DNA from: Patiria miniata
Lineage: Eukaryota > Echinodermata > Asteroidea > Valvatida > Asterinidae
Direction of reading: 5' to 3'
Assembly (NCBI RefSeq): GCF_015706575.1
Contig: NW_024037072.1
Span: forward strand, 27,777,162-27,841,161
DNA: 64,000 nt
In this document: positions 1-12,500 of the stretch, in pieces
How positions within the stretch are numbered: the first letter of the stretch is position 1
Layout: each line of letters begins with the position of its first letter
The notes under the pieces: generated by a model
What the model saw: only the letters and a program-made list of their open reading frames with translations
The model's database searches: none
What the model was told of the DNA's origin: nothing
Made by a program: the position numbers and the translations under genes

Positions 1-940
1 ACATTTTAAAATAAACGCACTACATTGAGTATAATTATGAATTATCACCAAAAAAGCAAGACATTAATTTGGTGTCCCCTTTACAAACATAATGTGAAAC
101 CGTGAATGGATTTTGACATGGTATTTTGACATTTCTGGAGTAAATAATGTCTGAATTTGGCTAGAATTTAATGAAGAATGTCAATATCTTTAAGTTAGAT
201 TGAAAATTGTTTTTGAATCCCTGGTCAATCAATTTTCTTTTCCATTTTGAGTCAAATTGTCATGAGTTGGTACCCTGATTTTATGGAAAAACCCATAAAC
301 ATGCATAAACAAAGAATGGTATTTTACTTCATGATTTTACGATTTCTGCTGGCATGTCAATTAAATTCCAACTCTAATGTTCGACAGGGTAGGTCTACCC
401 GGTGGCAGCAGTTGGCATACTGTAATTTCAGTAGGCCTTTTATTTATGATGGTCAACTACAACGGAAGTAAACTAAGACGCAATCGACAATGAAAGTTAC
501 AATTGAAATGATAATGTTGCTGCATCATTTCACTCGGTATTGGCAGGGGAAAAAACAACCTTCATTATTTATAGGTTCTGTTACTTTAAACTGATACCTA
601 AGTTGTATTATTTTTCGTTTTAAATGTCGCTCAAACTTGTTGAGGCAAAAACAAACACATAACTTGCGATATCGGTAACGAATAGGAGAAGGCTATCGCC
701 GGATCAGTCAAAATTCGCCATATGTCAATTGGGACGTAACATAAACCTACAAGTAAACTTTAGAGTATGTGTTGCATCAGCTTTCCTATACCGACTACTT
801 CCAGATGGCTGAAAGTTACTCGGGCCCCCTTTTGCAGGCTCGATTTCAGCAGGCAACACATCAGTTTACAGAAATATGAAGAGACTATCTTATTTTTTTT
901 TAAAGTCGGTGTTTTTTTCTTGTCCATGATTTATTGTTAG
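1..940. other. AT-rich stretch, no gene recognised
   Basis: This stretch lies upstream of the first supported lectin exon. It probably belongs to that gene's 5' introns, but I found no splice-bounded frame with lectin similarity or a signal peptide. The open frame at 247-471 has no recognisable motif. Confidence 0.4.
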
Positions 941-3900
941 GAAGAGGAGTTGGAATTCTTGTCTGATCGTGTACTGATGGAATTAACCGAAGTCAAGAAG
1001 TCTGAAGGTACAAACGCATATCCAATCAAGAAAATAGGAATTCTACATAGGCCTACATGACAAAACATACATTGCCATTTAAAACAAAATGTTTGGATTT
1101 CAGGACAACTATTTCTTAGGAGCTGAGAATGCTCTCAACATAATTAAATATGTTTGTTAACTTGTGATGGGGTTAATTGGAAAATAATTTCATGTTAGTA
1201 TAAATAGACTTTGTTTTGAAGATATGATACCTAAGGATTTCTCATCAAGTTTGAATGATTCGAAATTTTTGATTGCAAGATTGAAAGCTTGTGACCATAA
1301 CTATCAGTATAATAGACTCCAGCTGAAGTGGATTTTCTTTTTGTTTGACTTTTAATTGTTTGATTCTTATTCCTATAAACGTCTTCCAAACAGTTTCCCA
1401 AGCGTTCAGTATCGTCGGTAAGCCGGCTGTAGAAAGCATGGTCCATACCAGCGGAAAGTTTTCAGCGGGAAGCGCAGTAGACGGCAGTCCTTCATCAAAC
1501 ATCAAGCATTGTTCGCACACTGGTAAGATAATCAACTTTATTAGTCGGAAGAGTTGAGGAACTGGACATTGTGAATGGGAATGAAAACATCTGACAAGAG
1601 GCGGTATTCATGTGCATTGTAGTAGGTGTTACCCTCTACTACTGACGCTAATGGTTTCCCTTCTCGAAAGGTTGGGCTAACTTACTAATTAATGTTCATG
1701 TGAGATTTGTATTTAAAAGAAACTGTAAATCAGGTCGAAAAATGTCTAGAGGTGGCTTGCGCAATCACATTTTCAAGAAAAATGCCAGTACGATTCAGTT
1801 TGGGGTGTTGATTTTGTCCCGGACGCCAGTTTCTTCTGAAGAAATATAGTCACGTTCCATATTGCGCATGCGTGCAACATAACACATGATTTAATTAAAT
1901 TATCATAATGATTTTAGATGATTTGATAAGGTCTAGATTGAATCTCGTTTGGTTTCCTTACTTCGTATTTGTATTACTTATTTTTGTTGCTTAGCTTACA
2001 GTGCCAATCCATGGTGGAGAGTCGATCTTGGAGAGGACCATTGCATCAGCAAAGTCCGAATTCTGAACCGTGGAGACTGCTGCAGTAAGTATAACGGGAG
2101 TTCTCAAATAAAGGAAGGCTGCAGTTTATATGAAAACATCAGGGAATATTGCACCAAAAATTGATTGTTTGAATTGCATTTGCAGGCGAACGTCTGGCAG
2201 GCGCTGTTGTTCGCGCTGGTGACAGCACCACTGTCACCGACAACCCGACTTGTGGCTCACCTGTCACCGCTGCCCAAGCCAAACCACTCGGTGGTACCAT
2301 CCAGTTTGATTGCTCCCCGGCGTTAAGGGCGCGCTACATCAGCGTGGATATCCCCGGTAGAACTGTCAACTTGCAACTTTGTGAGGTGACGGTGGAGGAA
2401 TTGCCGCTTCACCATTGTCCTGTAGCTGGTGAGCTGGGCGCCATTTTATGGTCATGTCAAAGATATTTCAACAAAGTTTGAAAATTATCTAAACTATTGT
2501 GTTTGCAACTTAATTAAATTCAATGTGTCGTTTTTGGGATAGGGCCTCTACTCCCGACCCCCGGCTCCAACCCTCCCCCTCAGCCAAAAAGAAAACATTA
2601 TAATTGAAAAAGTCAAAAAATGTGTTCGAAGGTTTCGCATCCACTTTCAAAGTTCAAACATCTCGATTGAAATATTACTGACTACAATACCACACACACA
2701 CACACACAAATCACAATTTTGATTTTATGTGTTCCATCTAAAATTTTCTCCAAACAGTTCCAAGGCCGTTCTGTATCTTTGGCAAGCCGGCCTTACAAAG
2801 CTCGTCCCACGGCAGCGGACAGTTTCCCGCAGAGAACGCAGTGGACGGCAGCCCCATTACACATGTCGCGCATTGTTCTCACACTGGTAGGATATCTTCT
2901 CCTTTTGTTTTTAGTTCGACAGGGGTTAATGCATGGCGGATGCGGTGAAACCGAAAGAAATCGAACAATCTTATTGTTTTCTTCTGTAGGCTATTATAAC
3001 TTGGTACTTGATCGATTCTTCTCCTGGTACTCCGCGTGGGAGTTTATACAGGAGGCCAGAAACACCTTGGCAAACCTCTTCTCTTAGCGATAAGTGTCAC
3101 TGGGTTCGTTTACGTGCTTGCAATATTACACAACACACGCGACCTACGGTTTTACGTCCCATCCGAAGGACGAAGCAATAATGGTTATTAAGGGAACAAG
3201 ACATTGTCCACTCGGGCTCGAACCCACGCCACTGTTGCCTCTGAAACACCAGAGCATTAGTCAGGTTACCGCTATGCCATGACAATCCACATATAAAAAT
3301 GGGAGGAGACAGAACAATCACATCATTTAGTTTATCTTTTCAGAAGGACGGCCTGGTGTATGCAAATCAGTGATGATAATTTTTTTTATGAAGCAGACAG
3401 CTTGGGTGTGATTAGTGACAGTCTCTTTATGAGTTTACATTTTCCTACTTATCTGAAAGTCTCACTCAAAGACTCGAAATAAATTGATTTTTTGGTCGGA
3501 GCAGAATTCAGCAAAAGCACAACCAATTTTTTTCCTTATGAATTAGTTTCCAACTCCAGAAACCCCTGGTGGAGAGTCGACCTTGAGGAAGAACAATACG
3601 TTACCAAGGTAACCATCCTGAACCGTGGAGACTGTTGCAGTAAGTATTTCAGGATCTGCACTCATTAACTGGTTCACGTTTTTGAATAAGAAGTTGGTCA
3701 TTGACCAACAACTTTTAAGAATAAAAATACAGTTTGATGCTTATTCTGTTCTTTCATTGTATTTAAAGGTGAGCGATTGCAGGGCGCTCAGGTTCGTGCC
3801 GGACTGAGCGGCATTGCCACACAGAACGCCGCATGCGGGCCACCAGTTACTAGCAGTCAAGCCCAACCATTGGGAGGGACCATCGAGATTGACTGCGATC

Positions 3901-4001
3901 ATCCGTTGAGGGCGCGCTACGTGAGCGTCGATATTCCGGGCACTGCAACTCTTCAACTCTGTGAGGTCTTCGTTGATGTGCTGTCCTCCAGAAGTTGCTG
4001 A
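941..4001 (+). CDS. Two-domain fucolectin-like lectin (5' end not found)
   Basis: Seven exons fit one frame: 941-1007, 1394-1522, 1995-2084, 2186-2428, 2758-2886, 3547-3639 and 3769-4001, with stop TGA at 3999-4001. They encode an acidic linker (begins [11 protein letters not shown]) and two tandem fucolectin/tachylectin-4 type F5/8 C domains of about 150 residues. Signature pieces are [28 protein letters not shown] and [10 protein letters not shown] or [10 protein letters not shown]. Known members are usually secreted, calcium-associated glycan-binding proteins of innate recognition; here that role is inferred. All six internal introns have phase 1. No start codon or signal peptide was recognised upstream, so the N-terminus is missing from this model or uses exons I could not see. 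A poly(A) signal AATAAA lies at 4155-4160. Confidence 0.85.
1394..2428 (+). CDS. Fucolectin domain 1 (three exons)
   Basis: Exons 1394-1522, 1995-2084 and 2186-2428 encode the first lectin domain. The pieces are [26 protein letters not shown], then [25 protein letters not shown], and a C-terminal part with [15 protein letters not shown] and [11 protein letters not shown]. The last exon ends with a short linker, HHCPVA, leading into domain 2. The acceptor of the middle exon is the AG at 1993-1994; the AG at 2000-2001 would break the frame. Confidence 0.85.
2758..4001 (+). CDS. Fucolectin domain 2 (three exons)
   Basis: Exons 2758-2886, 3547-3639 and 3769-4001 repeat the exon plan of domain 1. 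They have the same phase-1 boundaries and near-identical lengths (129, 93 and 233 nt against 129, 90 and 243). Landmarks are [63 protein letters not shown] and YVSVDIPG. The protein ends a few residues after the last strand (DVLSSRSC, stop). Intron 2887-3546 holds a SINE. Confidence 0.85.
3005..3283 (-). repeat. tRNA-derived SINE in lectin intron
   Basis: Read on the minus strand it starts near 3283 with a tRNA-like head: an A-box-like segment and the B-box GTGGGTTCGAGCCCGAG near 3209-3225. A body follows that contains the reverse complement of TCCCATCCGAAGGACGAAGC (near 3158-3177). The same order of segments recurs at 11985-12270, which supports a dispersed family. The tail near 3005-3040 matches the other copy less well. 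Confidence 0.7.
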
Positions 4002-4154
4002 GCATCTTCTCGACCGTTGCTTCCCCGTGAATCAGGAACAGATTAGACCATGCCCATCTTCGAATGAAATCCGATAATATTAACAATCGTATATTCTCAA
4101 TAATTATGGTGAATGGATTATTTTTTTGCACGATAAATTCTTTCCACAGGAGCC

Positions 4155-4160
4155 AATAAA
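4155..4160 (+). terminator. Poly(A) signal of lectin gene
   Basis: AATAAA lies 154 bases after the lectin stop codon, with no other candidate between them. Cleavage would be expected around 4175-4190. Confidence 0.6.
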
Positions 4161-4199
4161 AACCTGAAATTTTGCTCTTCAATTTGATTTTACTTTTAC

Positions 4200-6426
4200 A
4201 TGTCATACATTATTACACATGCAGCACTTGCCCTCCCCCACCTCTCCCCCGAACCACCAACCCCCCCCCACCCCCCTATAAAAAGGAAGAAATAGGAAAA
4301 AGGAAAGTAAAAGAAGTGGGGCAAAGTAAATAAGAGAGTTTTCAGTTTCGTATAATCAGTACCTCACAACCTCGACTATTACTAATACATCTCCCCCGCA
4401 TTTAACATATTACGAAGGAAAACAAATTTTTATCCATGATGAGGACCTGATCCTTTTCTTCTTTTGTTCCCTTTTGTTTGTACTTTTTTTTTTCTCGACA
4501 GCTCCTATAAGGTTTGTACAAGACATTTTCACGAGGACCTGACCTGGGTCCTCGGGCCCATTATCGCACATACCCCATTGTCCCAAGTCCTCAGTCTGAA
4601 TCCACATACACACTTTTAAAGTGAAGTCGCAAGAAAGGCAGCCACTGCACTACTGCATTAGCATTGCGCCACCATGCACCAATGCCACGAAGAGTCCTAG
4701 TGCCCCCCGGCCCCCTTTGCCTTTTTACAGTAAACCTTGGAGCGGAAAGTTTTGGACCCACTTTTTCGGGAAATAAGTTTTTTGCCCCCCCCCCCAAATA
4801 TTGTGTTCTAGATCCTGCCTTACCAAAACATACTTCTTTGTTTTTGTGAAGCGGCCGGGTGACCGAAACAAAATCTGGCTTAGCCCTCGCGCCGCCGCAC
4901 CAAGTGCTCAGTCGGCACATTTTGCCCAGCTGTGATTTCCCCCCAGTAAAATAACACCCAGGCGACTCTCATGCTTGTAGTATGATACAGTAGTAGTAAG
5001 ACTTGCAATGTGTGATTACCGGAATTTTAAACAAAAATACATCGCATTGGGGTTATATTTTAGATTCATTTTGTTGTTTAAGGGTAGACGACAAATATGA
5101 AAAAAAAAAATCCAGAATGGTGGTGGTGTCATACTGTTGTTTAAAAATTGTTTAATTGGTTTTTTTTTTTGGTGCATTGTTAAAAAGGTTTGCTAATTGT
5201 TTATCTGTTTCTTTCAAGCAATAAATACTTCCCTCATCATGCAATATTTTCTTGTTTGCGATCTCTAATTATTTGTCGTTTTATCTACAATGTCATGTAG
5301 TTAAAAAAAAGGAACAAGAACTGATATCCGGGCTCACTATCTGCTATTACGAGCATGCAGTCCGGCAGCCCTAAATGCAACAATGTGCATAAAAATTAAT
5401 GTGTGCTTCTCATGCCATTACAGGCCCGAGTGAGATTCACGAGTGATGGTCAGAAGAATCGGGGGTATATTTCCCATGCATCGACCATTTTTGATTACAC
5501 CACTACAGACATAGGAATTTTAAGGAATGTTTTTTTTTGCCAGGCAGACCCTATAACGCTACATGCGTCGAAAGTTGGACATTTTAAAAAAAAATGTTAC
5601 ATAAATATACCTGTACGCATGTAATATACATGAGCCCCAAAGGTCATTTTGAGCTGAGGATCGAAAAAAAGATAAGTTTCCGGTGATATCAAGGGGAAAA
5701 AAAAGGCGGGCCGGGAACGAGTTAAAATAAAACATACATTTTTCTTGAGTATTATTTACAACATTAATTGTTTTAGGTGGGCGATGCTGGTGCATTGAAT
5801 GTTGAGACTAGATCCCAAAAATTCTCGCAAGACGTCAAAATTCATAGAAACGCTGCATGCAACGGCGGATCAGTTTTTTTTCCAGTAACGTCGCAAAACA
5901 GGCTGACATTGCGTACACAACTCACAAAACTCAGCAAAAGCAATACATTTGCATGCCTCCCCTTGCTTTCATATTAAATTCGGGGCGGAAAAAAATGTTG
6001 GCCCACTTTTAATTTTTCGGGAAGAAATAATTTTTGCCCCCGCCCCCCCCCTTCCCCCCAAATAATAATTGCGTTCTTGGCTGCATGACGTATAATACCA
6101 TTACCAGTAGTTTTGTTCATACATTTAAATCTAGTATCAAATAATTAATGTCCATAAAAAACAGAATAATTTGTTTAAGCTGGAATAAGAGCTAATTCGT
6201 TTGCCTTCTGAAGTTCTGATGGCGTAATCCCCTGTGGCGGGATAATTTTCTGCATACACCTAGTGCAGCGCCCTCTGCAGACGCATCAAACGACTCGCGC
6301 CCTCTATCGACAGGTTGCACAATCGACTAATCTTGATATCTAGCTACGTACATGACCCACGTGCACTCAAAGTCTGAAAGTTAAGTGTACATGTATGTGT
6401 GATTTTAGTTGAACCGGAAAAAAAAA
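4200..6426. other. Intergenic interval with poly-C repeats
   Basis: This lies between the lectin 3' end and the NOP53 start codon. It holds C-runs near 4260 and two copies of a degenerate repeat (about 4735-4805 and 5980-6065) in which a GGCGGAAA-like segment leads to TTTTTCGGGAA, TTTTTGCCCCC and a C-run. I see no coding exon. The last 200 bases (6240-6426) are richer in CpG and probably include the NOP53 promoter; no TATA box is evident. Confidence 0.5.
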
Positions 6427-6563
6427 ATGGAAGAACAACCGAAGGCTACTACTACTAAACGAAAACGAGTCGCCAAAAATCGGAAGAAAGCATGGAGAAA
6501 ACACTCCAATATACAAGATGTAGAAGAGTTTTTGGAAGAGCAAAGGCAACAGATGCGGACAGG
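6427..6563 (+). CDS. NOP53: NOP53 exon 1 with start codon
   Basis: ATG at 6427 follows an A-run and opens MEEQPKATTTKRKRVAKNRK, a basic nuclear-localisation-like segment, then the acidic VEEFLEEQRQQ. This corresponds to the human segment ending in FLEDVRLQERTSGG. The donor GTGAGA at 6564 leaves phase 2. Confidence 0.88.
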
Positions 6564-9500
6564 GTGAGATGCTGGAACTTGTGCCGTGTGCATGACATGC
6601 ATGATGTTGTTGCCGTCTGGCATGTCTGGTTCCGCGCTCAATGTCGTTGTGACTTGGTATTCAGCTTGGGACGGGAATCATACCTAATTCATGAGACGGG
6701 AATGTTTGGAGTTGACTTCCCCTATAAAAAAGGGAGTAATTGCAGAATACCCCGCCACTCGGAAATACACCCCTAAAATCACTGGCTACGAGGTTGGAAT
6801 CACTGCAAAAGAAACAATTCAAGTCCATTGCCAGCTACGCCATGTACGCGGATACTGAGTGGGGGTCCATTATTTGAGAACGAAGCAACACAAAATGAAT
6901 GGGAGTTGCTGAAAAAAATTCTAAGTCCAAACCAACCACCCTGTTGGCGGCTACGAGGCTACGGAGTGGGAGTCCCCTTGAATATGCTTGAGAACGAAGC
7001 AACACAAAAGGAATGGGAGTTGCTGAAAAAATTCTAAGTCCAAACCAAAAACCCTGTTGGCGGCTACGCGGTCACGAAGTGGGAGTGCAATGGAGCATGA
7101 CGCATAGTACATACAAGTAGCGCTGAGAATGTTTATTGAGGTCAATCAGCCGTGACCTCGTAGCCGGCTACGAGGTGGATAGATCGAGTGGCGGGGTATT
7201 CTGCAATTGTGCCTATAAAAGATAGTGGATATTTAGCCGGATATTAAGCCCCCTAGATTGTACAGCGCCCCCCCCCCCCCCCCTTCATGCATTTTAGGCC
7301 TAGGCCTAGGTATTGTTACGGAAAGATTCCCATCTGGCCATCACTTGTCACTCTGTGCACCATGTGCACACTCCCACTCCGCTTCCGTGTAGCCGTTGGT
7401 TTGGACTTGATAGGTCACTGAAGGGAAAAATTAGTGATGGCCAGATATGGGATTCTTTCCATTGACATTAGCCTGCCTACTCCCAATTACTCGTACTTCT
7501 TCTTCGTTCATTCGTTTTCATGATGACTTGATGAGTTGGGCCCAACTGTCCCTGTCGAGCATAGTGTTGGAAAGAGATGGACCACTCAGACCATTTGGAC
7601 CATTTGGACTATGGAACATTTTTTGAGTGGAAAAACTAAGTTTTTACTCACCAGCCTCGCGTTTCCGATCCAACGAATACATGGCTCACGCTTCATGTGT
7701 GTTTACGTACGTTGCGCCAAAAAGTACATAATAATTATGCACTGTTGCGCAATGCAAAGCATACAATCCCCCTACCATCCCAAATGGTCGAGCTGAATAT
7801 GCTGCGCTGCATCGTTACAAGTTGTCCGTTTTGGTGGACTGTTTTAAAATTTGACCAAAAAAGAGGGATGAAAAGATCCATCAGACGATAAACTGGGTTT
7901 TTTTTTACTACTTGGCCTTGTCCGGCAAAACATTGTTTACTCAAAGAAAGCCTGATCCAGCTAAATATCCACAGCCTTAAAAAATCTCTTCCCATGGAGA
8001 TGCATGTAATATCTGCTCGGAACCTTTTTAATTAATGCCCATTCATCAGGCTTTGTTTAATTTTTGTTTTTGCAGAGGTTTGGCATCAGAGAAGTCGGAT
8101 CAAGACCTGTTCTTTGAGGACAAGGATGCTGGGAAACTCATCAGGACAAAATCAGGTTGAGTTGAGGTCATAATAAACCTACAGATCCATTAGGCATGTT
8201 AGGCTCCGCCCATTGGCACGTGGGCAATACCACGTGTGATCATCCAATGCAAGACTGTATCGTCAAGTGCAAGCATGTCAGACAGGTGTTATCCATTAAT
8301 TGCTGCTTGGCTGTGATTGGTCAAAACATAATAGGGGGTGGGGCTTAGTGGATCATTTTATTGTAAGAGCCTTGAGATGTAATGAGGTCATGTTTACTTT
8401 TCTATAAAATGGGGGCTAGTTTGGGACGACATCCTGTCGTCCCCTAGTCTGATGATCAGATGTTCACATACATGTAGGCACAGCCGCGGTTGAGCAATTT
8501 TTGCCATCCATATGCAGGTTTTTGTAACATGATGCAAAAAAGCATGTAAGGGTTAGGGTTCAACAGCTCCTGGTGGGGCCCATGTATCCGATCATACATT
8601 TCTCGTTAATCCTAACTGCCCCCAAACTTTCAAAATTCTAATGTACGGTTTAGTATCAAAGTGACTAAAGACTCTATAAAACCAACTAACTTAGGGGCCA
8701 TTCAGAATTTTCAGTGTTTTAAAATTTCGACTTTTTTTCCAAATTATTTTGACCCACCCACCCACCCCTAATTTCGATTAATAAAAAACTGAACATGTAC
8801 ATGTACATGTACTTGCATGTACATATACTTGAACATGAACATGTATACCCATGTACATGTGTGTCTAGTTCAGTGACGGCGTGAAGTTGTCGGTCTTCCT
8901 CTTTTGCACTGGTGACCTTCAGTTTTCTTGTGTCTTGCCAGCTGATATGCTGTTGGGAATGACAGGTTACAGTTTTGGAAGCCACAAAGATGACCGTGGT
9001 TTTGTCGTTTTCTGGATGAGGTGGATGACATGTGACATACGAGGTTGTGCCTGTCACGTGAGGTAGCTGGGAAAAACATTCGCTCGTACCCCCCCCCCCC
9101 CCCCCCCCGCCCTGTTTGCAGGGCGGGGGGTACGAGCGAAAGAAAAACATCAGGTTTGGGCAGACATCACACCACAGGCTGCGGTCCTCGTAGTCTTGGA
9201 GTCCAGTGGTTGAATAGTCCAGTTTTTATAGCGATTGGTAATCGACGCCCGCGGCGTGTTATAGAGCCGATCTAGTACACCTGGTACCCTGCTGCCTCTG
9301 CACGGACTAACCGCTACAAACGCCCGGCGTCCAAGTCTACTGAAAAACCACCTCCCTCTCATGCCACAGTGGGTCTATATACACGTACATGACGTACATG
9401 TACAGTACATACAGGGGACGAAGTTGGAAAAGAAACACGCATCGCGATATCGGAACGCTTGCGCGTAGTTCAGGCAAGTCAAAAGATCTATCTTTCTTTT

Positions 9501-12500
9501 CTTTTTTTATTTTTTCCATGGAAAGTGAATTTCGATTTTCAATTATTTAGCTTGACCCACCCACCCACAATTTGGAAAAAAGATCACAATTTTAAAACAT
9601 TGAAAATTCTGAATGGCCCCTTAAGAGTACAAAGATTAAGGGGTCATTTATAATTTTTATACGTTTTTAAAAGTGTACAAATGTACCCCCGGGAGGAGGG
9701 GGTATAACGACCCATGTACGTTAAGGGGCTTTCAGAAGATCTCTCATAAAAAAACCCTGATACCTCAACTTGATGAACTCTGGACCAGCTCTGGATTCAT
9801 GGGCACAGCCATATTTGTCATTCAGCTTCATGCTACACGCCAGTGACAAACATACAGGATGCAGCCCTTATCAGACGCAACTTTTTGAAGTGATGAATTG
9901 CATGTGCGTGCGCGTACTGCAAGCGCCTCATGTGCCAGCCATCCTATCTTTAAGACTGTAATTTTTCAAAACTAATTGCAGCGCTACGAAAGAACCATTT
10001 GTTCCAGGATATCTTTGAAATCAACATTTTTTTAAGTACTCTTTTTTTTGGGGGGGGGGGGTGGTCTGCCAAAAGGATTATGTTTTGTACGCTTTTGAAA
10101 ATGTTGATAATCTTAGATGACCCGTAAGTACATTTGCTTTCGGAACAATAAAGGAATGAGGAAGGGACAAACTGAAAAGACTAGAGCTAAACCAGTATCG
10201 TTTGTCAGCCAATATTTCATCCAGTGTTTCTTCCCTTCATGTGTCAGGCAAGAAGAGAGGTCCAATCCAGCTGAAGGTGGACCGACGTCTTCGCCCAGAT
10301 CCCCGAGTCCCACCCGTGCCAAAGTAAGTCTCCTGTTTATGTTTGTTTTGCCCTACATTATATACAATTATTGGAACTTAAGCCCCGAGATGCAAGGGGG
10401 CACTTGTGTGCTCAAGAGAGGGCTTCGTTCAGCGTGCTGCTGCTTCCGTGCCAGTTATTTTCCGCTGCCATGTTTTAGGGATTCTTAAATTCTTGTCCCT
10501 AAAAATCTTTAAATTTTTCTTGTTCTTTATGGGCCATCGTTGCCTGTTGGCACAAAAGTGATATGAACTACAATGTGAACTGTGCTGTACACCTCCATCA
10601 ACACTCGCCTGTTAATTACACACATTTGTTATCCGCTTTCCACTTGTTGTATTTCTTCTGGAGGACTTTCATTAAATTCTGAAATTCTGAACCCAGATAT
10701 AACCTTAGGTGAACGCTGTCTAGGGTTTTGTTCCTGAATGTCGTTCTCCTTATCAGCCAGCAGTAACAGCCCCCCCCCCCCTCCCCTTGTACACACCAGC
10801 CTACTGATTGCAAGTGCATAACCGGACTTGTTGGAGCAGTCACATTTAAGTGAATCACAACCAGACGCCGATAACCCTACAACAATCCTTGTCTGTTGTT
10901 ATGCAGTCCATGATGTTTTGTATCCCCAGCAGGGGGGGGGGGGGGGGGGCAATTGGCACCTGAGGCTAATCTGAGGGTTCCTTTTTTCCCCTGAGGGCAT
11001 TCGTTATTAACGATTTTCACATTTAACAAACTTATCTTCTACAGAGCATTTCCCCGAAAAAATAAGAGGTCGAGCAAGCGCATCTTGGAGATGCGAGCTA
11101 AGGAGAGTCAAGGAGTCATCGGTGCCAACAAACAAAGGAGGCTAAAGCAGTCAGAAGAACAGCGCTCATTGTATCAGGAGACAAGACAAAAGGAAAAAAA
11201 GAGGCAAGAGGTGGGACAAGCAACCTACGATATCTGGGGTGAGTCCATATTGGTTTTTCATTTCAGAAGTGTCTGTTATTTTTTCCCTGGCAGGAAATTG
11301 CAGGGTTCCGACAGTCGTGGAAAATTCTTGAAAATACTAAAATTTAAAGCTATCATGGAAAAGTCATGGAATTTTGTTATTTTACAAGAAAAGTGGTCAT
11401 GGAAAAGTCACAGAATCCTGCGTAACCTGTGATGATGCATAACATTTGGCAACGGCAATCTTTCAGTTTGCATTCCAGGTTACTATTGGCTCTGTGGGCG
11501 TTTTTTGACCACTTTGGAGAGCCCAGTGGAGGGGGACATTCTGCCCGTGCGTTCTGAGTCGCGCGCATATAGCGCAAAGAACGTGCGTCTAATTTTATTC
11601 TGAATGTGCACAAAGCTATATTCACGTGAGCGTCGGGTGTCACAGCCAATGCGTGTGAATGTCTCTCCCAATGGTCTCCCCCACTCTCCCTTTCTGGGAT
11701 ACTTGTACACAGACCCCATACTTAACCTTTATGCATGTGTGCTCTATACGTGCTCAATGCATCATATGTGGTGCTTTCTGGTCAAACTGGCGTCCTTGGA
11801 GTGGTGTATATTGTAAATAGGCTCCTGGATGCCAAAACAGCATCGGAATTGGTCATTGAAATACCTGATTTTGTCCTGGAAAAGTCACGGAATTTCTTTT
11901 TAAGATATCTGTGGGAACCTTGAAATTGTGAATTCCATTTCATCCATAAAAGCATGCAAAAAATGGATTGGTACTTGGTACTTGGTTGGTTCTTCTCCTA
12001 AGGACTTCCACAAGGGAGCATAACTAGGAGGCCAGAAACACCGGGGCAAACCCCTTCTCTTCGATAAGTGTCACTGGGTTCTTTTACGTGCGTTAGGCTT
12101 ACAACACACGGGACCTCCGGCTCAACGTCCCATCTGAAGGACGAAGCAATAATGGTTAAGTACCTTGCTTAAGGGCACAAGTGTCCGGGCCCGGGCTCGA
12201 ACCCACGTGACTGTTGCCTCTGAAACACCAGAACATGAGTCCGGTGCTCTTAACCGCCAGGCCATGACACTTCAGAGTCGTGGATTGAAGTGTCTTGACG
12301 TAAAAGAATGTATATCTTGTTTCAGTGTATATCTGCTTTCAATTTCTTTGTGTTTTTTTTGTCAGGTGAGGATGCAACCAAGGTGATCAAGAAGGGTGGC
12401 ATTGAGGCTGACGAGCACTTCCTGAGGGAGACCAAGAAGAAACCAAAAAAGGTAAATGGATGGACAAGGAAACAAGAATATTAATAAGGGCCGGCTTATA

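Noticed and set aside
4591..4920. 109-residue minus-strand frame
   Set aside because: It covers a poly-C dispersed repeat and shows no domain or splice context.
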